This document shows, in pieces, positions 34,822 through 45,297 of a stretch of 64,000 bases of DNA. The position numbers were made by a program, and so were the translations under genes. Position 1 is the stretch's first letter. Each line of letters opens with the position of its first letter. The notes below the pieces were generated by a model, which saw nothing but the letters and a program-made list of their open reading frames with translations, was not told where the DNA came from and did not search any database. This DNA is from Persicaria tinctoria (lineage: Eukaryota > Streptophyta > Magnoliopsida > Caryophyllales > Polygonaceae), in NCBI GenBank assembly GCA_037127255.1, contig JBANSL010000003.1, positions 20,463,314-20,527,313 on the forward strand. Reading direction: 5' to 3'.

Positions 34822-36125
34822 TGTTGTTGCAGGAGTATGTCGAGTATTGAAATAAATGTGAAATATAGTTCAGATTGACTTCCCTGTCTCAGCAAATAAT
34901 ACAAGACTTCCTCCCGTTGTAGTAAGAGAAAAGTCAGGATCGAATCCACGAGGAAGCACGTCAGCAGTTCTCAGGTAGCTATCAGATTCTCACAGAAGTA
35001 CAGCAGAAAGGCAGAAACAAACACAGAAACAGAAATAAACCCGGCAAGGGCAACTAAAACAAAAGCAAAGAACAAATAAAGACAGAAATAAAAGCAAAGC
35101 AAAGCAAAGACGAAAGCAAAGGCAGAAAGTAACTCGAGGACACAGAAGCTAGTCGATCTCGACAAGCTGTCCTCTAGGTCGACTAAGGTAACAGGAAACA
35201 GAAAATAAAAGCAAATGCAAACAACTCGACAGGCAAAGTCCTCCTCGACCTCGACAAGAGGTCCTCGATCTCGACGAAGAAAAGTAAAGACAGAAACTGG
35301 AAATCGACGAAAACAGAAAGAAATCAACTCGACCTAGACAACTCCCTTCTCGACCTCGACAAGAGCAACTCGAGATCGACAAAGGCTGGTCTATGTCGAC
35401 TAAGAACAGAAACTTAAAACTCGACAGGCAAAGTCCTCCGTCGGGCTCACCCCAGCCCTAGAAGTGGGTGGACTACTCACGCCTCATCGCAATCGCAGAC
35501 ATTGATTGATGAAAAGAACTGAATTGCATAAACTAAATTCAAAGCCTTTACAATCTTGGCAATCAACTTTCGCTGTAAGCCAAAACCCTAAAAACCTTAA
35601 ACTCCTAAACTGTATCTCTGAATGGAACTAACTACTTGTGTCTTCGATGATCATTAAAACTGAGCCCCATAGGCTTTATTTATAGCCTTCATTCCCTAGC
35701 TATTCTAGGAAAGAAGATATCTATCTATATCTAAATTGCTTAAAAGATAAATAAATGACATAATGGAATTAAATCAACTAGGAAAAAGATAATTCTAAAT
35801 AGGGTAGTATGTCTTCATGTTGATAGATCTTGCTCTTTGATGGATAGACTTGATAGATCGGATAGATCTTCGATGGATTTGGATAGAATTTTCCGCCTTC
35901 GGCATCAAGGAACTCCAATCCTACTCGGACAAGCCAAGTCGAGAAGATTCTGGAAGCGGCTCTACTCGACCTCGACAAGGTTTTGTCGACCTCGAGTAGG
36001 ATTAGTCGTCTCGGCTCGCTGGTGCTCGATGTGCTCGGACCTGGGCTCCTGGGTGCTTGTCGACCTCGACCACGCCTAGTCGATCTCGAGTAAGGTTGGT
36101 CTTGTCGACTGGCTCTGCTCGGGTA
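34822..36125 (-). repeat. 5' LTR of the Athila-like element, internally deleted and truncated
   Basis: It is near-identical to 27586-29240, but bases matching 28186-28552 are replaced by about 18 bases (35421-35437) copied from elsewhere in the LTR. It stops at 36125, where the intact LTR would go on for 629 more bases. The neighbouring Copia protease frame also lacks its next ~55-60 residues, so one deletion probably removed both. Confidence 0.85.
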
Positions 36126-37219
36126 CGTTGATCACCACCTTTGTAGGAGCCTTTGATGCTCAAATTTCCCATGTCAGCAGTGACATGATGTGATGCACCG
36201 GAATCTACAAACCAACCCGGATCGACAAGACTGGAATGGCTGACATTATTGGTAGCCTTGGTGTGGCGAGAAGGATAGCTATCATCATCATGGCGGTTGT
36301 AGAAATCCCGAGCTTTGTGACCATACCGCTCACATATTTGACATTGTGGGCGGTTTGATGACCCATTTGACTGTTGTTGCCGGGGGAACTGATTATGCTG
36401 TGAGTGCTGAGACGGAGCTTGAGAATACTCTTGATGGCTTTGACCTTGCGAATAGCCACGACCTCGTGAGCGACTTCCTCTGTTGTTAGACTGACCACCA
36501 CGCTGATTGTTGTTGCTAGCATTGTTACGAAATGCAGCGTTTGCAGCCGGGGGAGAATCAGTTGAGGGAGATTGATTCTCGTCAGCAAGTTGTGCCTCTT
36601 CTTGAAGAAGCACTCCTATCAGTTCATCTGGAGTGAGGGGTGCTACACGCATATTGACAGCGGTTTTAAAAGCTCCATAGCTTGAATCAAGGCCTTGAAT
36701 AACACAGGCAACAAGATCATCGTCTGAAATTATATGTTCACACTCGGCCAATGAATCCGCTATCGCCCGATTCTTCTCAATGTACTCCATCATGCTAAGG
36801 GAGTACTTCTTGAGAGTTTGCAACTGATTCTTTAGTTGCATCAAGCGAGCCCTGGTCTGAGACTTAAACATCGTATCAGTCATCACCCACGCATCATACG
36901 AGGTGGAGGCTCGAGCGACATACGCAAGAGTTCTCTCCGTAAGCGTGGAACGGAGCCAAACGAGCACCATACGATCTTTCTTCTTCCACGCAGCATAGGC
37001 TTCTATGACAGCCTTCTCAGCATCAGACTTGGGAGGAGATTCGGGTTTATTTTTGACAACCGAATCCAAATCAAAGGCTTCAAGGGTTGAGATGACAACA
37101 CCTCGCCATAGGAAGTAATTGCTTCGATCAAGTTTGATCGAGATGTTTGGAAATTGAATGTTTGTGGAGGTAGCGAAGGGTGAGACTAAGAGGTTGGTGT
37201 TGGAACTAGAATTGGCCAT
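36126..37219 (-). pseudogene. Copia gag, zinc knuckle and protease start (TA-ended element)
   Basis: ATG at 37219 opens gag: FPNISIKLDRSNYFLWRGVV, then UBN2-type helices, an Asn/Gln/Ser-rich linker and the knuckle CQICERYGHKARDFYNR. The last knuckle Cys is replaced by Phe, so the motif is CCHF. The protease motif FVDSGASHHVTADMGNLS is intact. The frame stops matching at KGGDQ, where it runs into the Athila-like LTR at 36125. Confidence 0.85.
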
Positions 37220-37244
37220 GGATCGAAAGGCGATTAGCCGAAAA

Positions 37245-37256
37245 GCTCTGATACCA
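37245..37256 (-). other. Primer-binding site (initiator tRNA-Met type)
   Basis: TGGTATCAGAGC on the minus strand directly abuts the 5' LTR, which fixes the LTR end at TTTTA and supports the TA terminus. Confidence 0.85.
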
Positions 37257-37432
37257 TAAAAGAGTGAGAGAGATGAAGTAATGGATATTCAACCGTGTCT
37301 TTGACGTTCTGATTAGGAGATAATATATAGGATTACAATATACAGAAAATCACATCAAATCTTTACAGTTGCTTAAAATACTAGGATAGGTATCATACAA
37401 ACAAGGATAGAATCCTCTAAATTACCGTAATA
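37257..37432 (-). repeat. 5' LTR of the TA-ended Copia element
   Basis: A 176-bp repeat followed by TSD TCCAA (37433-37437). On the minus strand it ends CTCTTTTA directly against the PBS. Confidence 0.9.
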
Positions 37433-37605
37433 TCCAATCTTGCACCTCCACCACCTCTAAGTACCGATAATGCACCCACCTCACCCACAAACAATCTCGG
37501 AGTGAATAGATATGCCAATAGTGTTTGATCATGAAGCTAACATTCCAAGTTCGGAGATCCCTAAGAATAATGGAGGAATTGTGTAGTTTATGCTTATTTG
37601 CCAAT
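37433..37605 (-). pseudogene. LINE zf-RVT fragment, proximal part split by Copia
   Basis: The minus-strand segment with WNVSFMIKHYWHIYSLRDCL and LWVRWVHYRYL is the region that normally precedes the zf-RVT domain. It meets the 24423 segment when the 13 kb Copia element and one TSD copy (TCCAA) are removed. It is the outermost layer of this nest. Confidence 0.65.
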
Positions 37606-37786
37606 TATGGAGATCTACACTAGTTCTTGTTTAATTTCGCAGAAATCGAGACACTTTACGATAAGAAACACATATAATGCCTATGAAATATGCATTATCG
37701 CCCAACCTCGATAAATTTCTGGCTCCATCCCTGCCTAATATATAAGCCGATGGGCTACTTTTTTAACTGTCAGTTGATTTTAGAAC

Positions 37787-39030
37787 GGTCTTGCTATTTA
37801 CACGGTAAAATATCGCTAATCGCATGGTGCCGCTGTCGACTTTCGGTGTCGGTGAGCTCGGTGCCGTCCTCACTAGTTGGTGTTGGTGGAATGAATACAC
37901 ACGCTCGACAGCCCGGTACCGACTCCTGAATTCGGTTCCGGTAACTCCCCACTGTTAATTTGCAGCCTTGAAAACTAGAAAGTGGAAATTCAATGCATTA
38001 AAGGTGTGTTTGGATTCCATTGCATTTTCATTATAATGCAATTATTTTACCTCGTTTTATGTGTCCGTTTGGTTGTAAAAATAAAATATCGTAAAAACCG
38101 AGGTAAACCAGTAATTTAACCAAATAATCACATAAATCAAGATAAAATAATTGCATTTTAATTAATATATCGTGGAATCCAAAAATATCATAATTTAAAT
38201 GCCTTAAAAATTTTGTTAACCAAACACCGCCTTATCATTTTGCATTATAATGATAATGCATTTGGAATCCAAACAGACCTTAATTACCTCGTGAAAGACA
38301 AGACTACCAATGGCTTCCATCCAAATCCGTCGGGCGATCTCGCGGACAAGATTAGCATCAGCATAGCCAAGGCGGCGGGGAACACCGACGGGACCCTCGA
38401 ATCGCTTGTGACTTTGAATTGATTAAATATGAAAAGGCTAAGAGATCTGCGTTCAACTGGGATTTTTAGTTCGCAATTTGGGGGAAGTTTTCGCAATGAT
38501 TTGAAAGATTTCGGGATATGAAGAATTAGTAAAGAGAAAGCTTCAGTGGGGCATGGTAGAGGTGGGATCAGAGGCTACTCGCATCTACTGACTACTTACC
38601 TGCTCCATCAAATTTCATTCCTGCCGCCCTGAATTTAGGCAACTGGAGAAGCCGAAGACTCCTAATTAATCTCCAAATCATGGGTCTCCTCTAAAATCCA
38701 AAACCCCCAACTCCTCAATCATGAGTCATGTTTTGCAATTCGTGAATCTGAATTTGCAATTCTCGATCTGAATCTTAATTTGCAATTCTCCAGCATAATT
38801 AATTTGCAGAGCCTAATTAACCACGGACTCCTCATGTCGGAGTCGGTAGTTCAACTCGTTTTTTAATTTTTAAGAGTGGATTGGACATGTCGACTTTGGA
38901 AGTCAGTGGCAGCTTGACAGTTCTCATCTCCGGCTAATGGTGTCGCTAAAATGTATGCCGACTCCGAAAGTTGATATCGACATCGCGAATGGCGATAAAA
39001 TGACCGTGTATGCCATTTTAGAATGTCAAT
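37787..39030. mobile_element. Possible MULE-like TIR element holding a Tourist-type MITE
   Basis: The left end GCTATTTACACGGTAAAATA (from about 37793) is roughly inverted at the right end (ATAAAATGACCGTGTATGCC, about 38993-39014). This TIR resembles that of the Pack element at 59203-59977. Outside it, TGTCAGTTGATTTTAGAACG (37769) and TGTCAATTGGTTTTAGAATG (39025) form an imperfect direct repeat. The inside has no recognised gene; 38290-38420 looks coding-like but was not identified. Confidence 0.45.
38002..38280. mobile_element. Tourist-like MITE (PIF/Harbinger) with TAA TSD
   Basis: The 279-bp element has long TIRs. AGGTGTGTTTGGATTCC at the left matches inverted GGAATCCAAACAGACCT at the right, and pairing continues through GCATTATAATGA. 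TSD TAA lies at 37999-38001 and 38281-38283. No coding capacity. Confidence 0.8.
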
Positions 39031-39628
39031 TGGTTTTAGAATGAAATCTTGATTCGCTTTTCAATCTCATTGTTTCGGAAAAAGCAGATCACAATTTCCT
39101 ACAAGGCTCTTATGTTGCCCAGGAACTTCTCTCCCTACCGTTCCCGTCGAAATTTTTACAGTGTTACCAACAATACATTTTGTTTCCTTTTAGTCCTTTT
39201 ACCACGGTACGATCAACCCAGCTTGATGCAATTTCAAGCCAATTTCCTCTGCCACTTTGGGATCTAGAAAACTACAAGTCACTATCGATCAATATGGTGA
39301 TAGCTTTTGTTCCAATCTTGCCCTTAACCTTGATTTAGTTTTGTGACCCGTTTCCCGTGATTGCGTGCACACCTCCGGTTCAAGTGAGATCATCTACAAC
39401 CCTTCCTACATCTCCCCTTACTCGATCGTTCTATATCTCGTGGGTTGTTTTCGAAAATTTCTAACTGAAACTGGATTTTCGCCTTCCAAATGTTGTCTTC
39501 AAGCGTGTTCCGTGTACCATGGCCAAGCTCAAGTTCTGATACCACTTTGTGAGGATCGAGATATCTAATCTCTACCGATCTGTTATAACTTGAGAGAGAT
39601 AAGAAACTAAAGAGAGAGTCTATGGGGA
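39031..39628. other. Retrotransposon-like leader scrap, minus strand
   Basis: GTTCTGATACCAC (39535-39547) reads GTGGTATCAGAAC on the minus strand, close to a Copia PBS. It is followed by a possible LTR edge TGTGAGGATCGAG. This suggests a truncated minus-strand Copia remnant cut by the element at 39629. 39100-39530 has no recognised domain. Confidence 0.35.
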
Positions 39629-39816
39629 TGTTACGTAGTCTAATTTGCTTACTTAGCTTGAGGGTAGTTTAGTCCTTTCATCTAGTTGCTTCTTGTATAA
39701 ATATAAAAGTGGTTGTTTTAGTTTAGTTGAGGAAATACAGAAAAGAAAATGAGAATGATTTCTCACAAACGCTCTCTCTTAATTTCCATATGAAATCCGA
39801 GATCCAGAAGTCTATA
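39629..39816 (+). repeat. 5' LTR of the deleted Copia element
   Basis: It begins TGTTACGTAGTCTAATTTGC and ends CCAGAAGTCTATA directly before a PBS variant TGGTATTAGAGC (39817-39828). It carries a TATA-like TATAAATATAAAAG near 39695. It matches 49563-49746 with scattered differences. Confidence 0.8.
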
Positions 39817-39952
39817 TGGTATTAGAGCAGGATCTTACTCAGATCTGAGCTCTGATTGTGTAGATCGTCGTCGATTAGGTATTCATCTTTGCGATTTCTC
39901 GGTTTTAAGTTGTTTTTGGAATTATGGAGAACACGGAAGGAAATGGAACTCG

Positions 39953-42900
39953 TGAAATACCCCCGACTGTATTATCCTTTTATGACGTCACTTTGTAAGG
40001 AATTATGACATCGGAGATGAAGTTTTAAGGTAAAATTTTGTCAATTTTTACCAAGTTTAGAACTTAGTAAGATCTACGAAAGATCCGTTAGCATGTCAAG
40101 GATTAAGTAAAGACGTTATAAAATTTATTGGATATTTAAGACATGCTTAAGAATAAGTTGGTGAAGTGAAAGATTATTGGAATATATATTTAAGGAGGAT
40201 AAAATATGTAAATTTAAAGACTTTTGGTTCTTTTTCGTAATTATCATATAAAGTGGGCCAAAATTGAAATTAGTGCCACGTTGCTATTTTAATGAATGGA
40301 ATTGATTGCCACGTTTACATGTTGATTAGCTTGAATTGGCTTGGCATCGAAGGAGTTAACTCATTGGTTGAGGACCCGAGGTTTAGTATAAACTAGCCTA
40401 TAACCCGTGCGCAACGCACGAGATTTTAAAATAATCTAAGTAAACTAATCATATTTTTTTGGATGTTATCGTATTATTTATTGCCATATTATGTAAATTT
40501 TTCTAATAACTTAAACTAACACAACGATATTGCTAACTATTTTAATAATTTACTAATAATTTAAATAATTTTCTAGTACGTTATGATTATTATTTGCCTA
40601 CTCTAATTTTTTTATTAAGTTAAGAATATAGGCGTATTATTAATTAATTTGCATTATATACACATAGAAGAATTAATTAGCATTATATACACATAGAAGA
40701 AGGATTTTTTTAAAAAAATATTCACAATTAAATAAATTAGCAAAATGTTCATGATTTTAAAATATTTACCAAAATGTTAAAAAATTACAGGTCCGATAGA
40801 AACACGAGATTAAATCCGCATGTTACATGTAAATCCAATTTTTGAACCCGGGCTTGGAAGAGATTTGTACTTTTCTTATAGACACGCGGATGAAGTTTTG
40901 TATTTTTTTTTATACCCAGACATCGGGGTTGAATAGTATGGTACCCTTGCGTAAACTATGAGATTTATAAATTATTTTATATACAATGTTCCCTATCATA
41001 ATACATATAAACAAAGTTTAATTAGTTAGATAAAAAATAAAATAATACTTTTCTTCATTATTCAAAAACCAGTTGATCATCTCAAAGCTAGTGAATGTGA
41101 TGACATCAGTTGGTGTAATCTGAATCTAGTTGTACAACTGCGGTAAAAGCCTTAATATAGTATTTGATAGGTATATTTTTCAACTTTATCACTAGCTGTA
41201 TTTTATTTTTCGAATATTTTTCAACTTTATCAAAGCCGATATATTTAATTTCATTAATTATAAATAAATAAAATTTATATCAAATAACTTATATTTTCAA
41301 TATATATAAGTTATATAAATTCTTAATTATAATATATTTACAATTTTATTTACATTTATAAAATGTAAACAATTGGAAATATATGCTAAATAAAAGTATC
41401 TACTACATATATATTATGGTTGAATATTATATGAAAAATCAATAAAATTTATTTCACTAATATATGGTTGTAAAAATAACAATTGAAATTTGATTCATTA
41501 AATTCAAAATTTCAAACGGTTTAAAAAAAGCGGTTTTTTTTTTCAATTAAAAAAACAGTTTTTTTTTTCAATTAAAAAAACAGTTTTTTTTTTTGCATAA
41601 AAAACAGTTTTTGAAGGACCGAAAGTTGTAGAATTTTTTTAAAAAAAAATTCTCTAAATACACATGTCAAATTTTAATTGGTGGTCACCATCCGAGAAAG
41701 AGATGAGCTCAAAATAAGAGTTGATTAAGAAAGGGAGGGGTAAAATTGAAAAAAAAATAAAAATATATTAGGCCGCCACGTGGATAGCCTAACTATCATC
41801 CAAAAGACTCAGCTTTAAGATATAGGAGGATAGGAGAGTTTGGGGTTGGCAGCTCTCCAACCTCATTTTCATTCACATATATATATATATACCCGATGGT
41901 ACTCTCTTGATTACCGAAGCCGGATTATACCACGTCGATCCCGGGTGACATTGTTTATTATTCAGTCGTTGTATTTTTTGAACGATCTGGCATTATCCTA
42001 CTGGTAAAATCTCTCTCATTTATTTTAAGATTTTGGGATATTTTATATCGTTATAATACCCGTATATAATTTAAGCTATCTTCTTATTAGTCGTTATGAT
42101 GCTTGTTATTATTAAGAAATTTGGGTATTTCTTAAGGTGATATAACATTGGATAAAACGGGTATTTCTGTTAAGTCGAGATAATGCCCAATTATTTTGTA
42201 TTGTATGACATTCCTAAGTCGTTATAATGCCCAATTAAATTTAGGAAAAGAAATCCTAAATTAAATTTGCAAGTCCTAATATTGTCTGGGCATTTTGAAA
42301 TAGTATTGGACAAGTGATTATCATAAAGTAAAGGATGTATGTTTTATCGGATTAATTAAGGATTATTTTAAGGGGAGACTCTGCCGAAGTTTAAGGGTAA
42401 AATTATTGGACACAAGCTGATTAAATTATTATTTGTCTGCTATGTACGACGTGGCTGGATGTGCTTGGTTATATAGTTGGTGACATCAGTCGAGATCCTA
42501 CGTCTTCGGAAGGAATTAAATCTCTTGGTTGATCCTAATCTTTATTATCTGCAAACTTCGGGTCTATAACCAGGGCAAGTGACTTTGTCCCATTTACTTC
42601 CTAAAAGACCCAATGCCTTTCTTTTAATCTGTGTCAGTTGTTAATTATCAAGTATATCTATCCGTTGAAAATAAATTGCAAAGTCTATTCTTGCAATTTC
42701 TGCTTATTTCTTCCCTGTGCAAGCTAGTAAGTTTTAATATATCATATTCTTGCAATCTTTATTTATCCCTTCTCTATTCAAGCTAGTTATATACTTTCCA
42801 AGTGTTGACTTTGGTTGATTTCTAGACCAGATCCTTATTTATTGTGTAAGTTGAACATACGAATAAATTAGTGCCTTGACGGCTAACGAGATAAATTTAT

Positions 42901-43969
42901 ATAGTGGGAAATTACACGGGTTCGTTTAATGAATCCTTATAATGTGACACGTGTGTGTTACTAATCTAGTAACAAAAGGAGTGTTAAACGTGTGTGCGCA
43001 TGTGTGAATGTGCGTGATCATAACAGGTCAAGACTCGTTACATCTTGCTCTATAAGCTTTTCATGAAAAGTTCATTTTGAATATTATCAAAATGATACAT
43101 TTTACCCAGATGAGTGGTAAATAGGCATGTGCCGGTATGACGTTGTTACTGTTATGTCAAGTACACCGTGGTTCAATAACGATATAAGTGAGTGATAAAT
43201 AAATAATCATTAACGTCTCGTAGTGAGAATTAAGTAATCATTGTTTGATATCATTCGAAGGATGGTATGTGTTATGTAAATATTTTATCCTTATGAAATA
43301 TTTTACAAGTGATATGTGTGTGTATGGGTGTATGTGCGTGTGTGTATGTGTGGGTGACGGTGATCATTATTCTTTTCCGATATCATTTTCCATTTCTTTT
43401 GGAAATATGATTCTTCATAAATTCCGTTTCTCAGATATCTAATGTTATTGGACTATCCTATTCATATTTCCTTTAAGTGTCCAGAGATCCACAAAAATTC
43501 CGTTCCGTCATTTGCTAGTTCTTCACCGAACTAACCAACCGTGTTGTGTAATGGTTGGCTGGTGTGCCTCGTCTACATACGATGTACATCAGTCAAATTT
43601 TGCAGGTTAGGTAAGGAGGCCTTGAAGAGTTGACATTGTACAAGTAAAGATTTTAAACGTTTTGTTATATAATAAAGTACGTCTTTCAAATTTCTATACC
43701 TTATGTATGAAATTTCACTTTATCTTGCAAGATTCCGGAAAAATATATGTAAAAGCTTTGCGCCATGTTTAATTATAAAAACCGTACTTTCGCTGTCATT
43801 CTTTTAAATTATTTATTTATCATCTTGTTTATGAGAGCATGGTTGCATGTCCCTATAAGCCTAAGGTAAATATGAGGACACTATAAGCCTAAGGTAATTA
43901 TGAGGACAGTAAAGTCTGAATAATTACTAGCGCTGCAACATTCCCTTGTTTACAGAAGGGGGTGTTACA
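39953..43969. mobile_element. Solo LTR of a Tekay/Del-type Ty3 element, with nested Helitron
   Basis: It begins TGAAATACCCCCGAC and ends AAGGGGGTGTTACA, with a perfect 5-bp TSD ACTCG at 39948-39952 and 43970-43974. Without the Helitron it is about 2.6 kb. It contains no coding domain. Long LTRs with TG(T/A)AATACC... and ...GTTACA ends are typical of Tekay chromoviruses. Its removal restores the surrounding Copia gag frame. Confidence 0.8.
40393..41830 (-). mobile_element. Non-autonomous Helitron
   Basis: On the minus strand the 5' end is TCCTCCTATATCTTAAAGC (41830 inward) and the 3' end has the hairpin CGTGCGTTGCGCACG followed by CTAG at 40396-40393. The insertion lies between A (40392) and T (41831), as Helitrons require, and there is no TSD. 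The interior is A/T-rich without Rep/helicase coding. It is nested in the solo LTR. Confidence 0.75.
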
Positions 43970-44609
43970 ACTCGTGGAAGCAGAAATCGGTTTGGTAATG
44001 AAAATCTAATGGGAGAATTGCTTAATCAGAGTGCGATCGCTTACAATCCACTCTATTTGCCTAGATCTGATCATCCTGGTATGCAGCTCGTAGCTGTGAA
44101 ATTTACCGGGACGAATTTCTCTGGTTGGAGCAGGGGGATACGAATGGCGTTAGATGCCAAAATGAATTCAGGTTTCATTATAGGAGCTTGTGTGAAACCG
44201 GATGAGATAGATGACGATTACAATAAGTGGCTTAGGGAACATTACATGGAGACATGTTGGATACTTAATTCCATGGCCACTAATGTTGCTGAGAACTTCA
44301 TGTACGTGCAGTCAACTAGGGAACTGTGGAATGAGATAATTGAACGGTTTGCTGAGTCAAATGTGCCATTGGTGTATTAGCTACATCGTCATGCCAGTTG
44401 AGCACAATATCAGGCAAGACAATCTCATAGTGGCTGCTTACTTTGGCAAACTGAAGCGACTTTGGGACGAGCTGCATATGCTTCAGGGAGATATTAACTG
44501 TGAGTGTGGAGGAATCTCTAATTGTAGGTGCTCGATTGTTGAGCGATTGCTGAAAAGGGATGCTAGAAACAAGCTAATGCAGTTTCTCATGGGACTCAAT
44601 GATGCTTAT

Positions 44610-44747
44610 TGATAGATTACATAGGTCTCATATTGTATAGTGGGCTAAAAGCCCGTTAAGACCCAATACCTGTGTAACCTATATATATGTTATATCAATG
44701 AATGGAAACACTCGAGGAGGACTTTACATCAATTCTATATTCCTACA
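44610..44747 (+). repeat. 5' LTR of the compact Copia element
   Basis: TGATAGATTACATAGG...TTCCTACA, 138 bp, with a TATATATATG promoter-like stretch near 44681. It differs from the 3' copy at two positions. Confidence 0.9.
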
Positions 44748-44760
44748 TGGTATCAGAGCC
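44748..44760 (+). other. Primer-binding site (initiator tRNA-Met type)
   Basis: TGGTATCAGAGCC directly after the 5' LTR, the standard Copia PBS. Confidence 0.85.
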
Positions 44761-45263
44761 TTTTTCTTCCTAACGGAACCCTAAATTGATCCTCAGCATT
44801 TTTCTTCCTAACGGAACCCTAAATTGATCCTCCCGTCTCACCAGTCCTCGATCTCCCCTCTCTCTCGCAGAACCCAACAACAGCACCACCGCCGCTGCAC
44901 ACATCTCCCCTCGCCGGCCACCAGACCACCAGATCCGGCCATCTTGCCCTCGCCACCGCCGGATCCGCTGCACACTCTCGCTCTCGCTGCCCTCCTCCCT
45001 TGCTTCCTTCTCTCTCCCGCTCCAATCTGCGCCGCTGCTGTGCAGATTCGGACTCGCTGATCTCCGTTCTCGCCTCGCCGACCACCACAGCCCAGGTCCC
45101 GAGCGTCTCCGGTCACCTGCAGTCGCCATCTTTCCAACGAAGAAGAAAGCTTCGTGCTTTGTTTACTGTCTTTTTAATCCCTTTTCCATTAATTACAAAA
45201 ACATCCTTGTCTTTTACCATTTTCGTTTCTGGCCCTGAGTTACTTGTTTATTAACTCGGGTGG

Positions 45264-45297
<34 letters not shown>

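Larger units (their letters stand above)
27586..36125 (-). mobile_element. Athila-like Ty3 retrotransposon derivative (gag-protease only, TR-GAG type)
   Basis: The left LTR is 27586-29869 and a truncated right LTR is 34822-36125. Between them, on the minus strand, are the tRNA-Asp-type PBS, gag, knuckle and protease in one phase, a short Cys/Trp-bearing C-terminal segment, a ~1.4 kb noncoding stretch and a PPT. RT, RNase H and the integrase core are absent, so it would need enzymes from a relative. The gag, PBS and 3' motif CTTGCTTGTCCTCAAGCAA are Athila/Tat-like. It sits inside the Copia element at 24424-37432. The right LTR has lost its outer 629 bases and the TSD. Confidence 0.85.
24424..37432 (-). 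mobile_element. Copia LTR retrotransposon with TA...TA ends, split by an Athila-like element
   Basis: Identical-length 176-bp LTRs (24424-24599 and 37257-37432) differ at two bases. They are flanked by a perfect TSD TCCAA at 24419-24423 and 37433-37437. LTRs begin TATTACGG and end CTCTTTTA on the minus strand, the non-canonical TA...TA type. The PBS and a G-rich polypurine tract adjoin them. Gag to protease lies at 37219-36126 and integrase to RNase H at 27585-24690. The two parts are separated by an 8.5 kb Ty3 element. Three in-frame stops and the insertion make it inactive. Confidence 0.9.
39924..44612 (+). pseudogene. Copia gag (DUF4219/UBN2_3-like), first part, split by a solo LTR
   Basis: MENTEGNGT starts at 39924. 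The frame is cut at the 5-bp TSD ACTCG (39948-39952) and resumes at 43975 in the same phase with RGSRNRFGNENLMGELLNQS, then HPGMQLVAVKFTGTNFSGWS, EHYMETCWILNSMATNVAEN and LWNEIIERFAESN. A TAG follows at 44378-44380, and a frame change leads to NLIVAAYFGKLKRLWDEL and NKLMQFLMGLNDAY. The gag then breaks at 44609, where the compact Copia element is inserted. Confidence 0.8.

Noticed and set aside
44824..45254. Several overlapping open frames in the compact Copia leader
   Set aside because: GC-rich low-complexity sequence opens frames on both strands. No domain or start context supports a protein.
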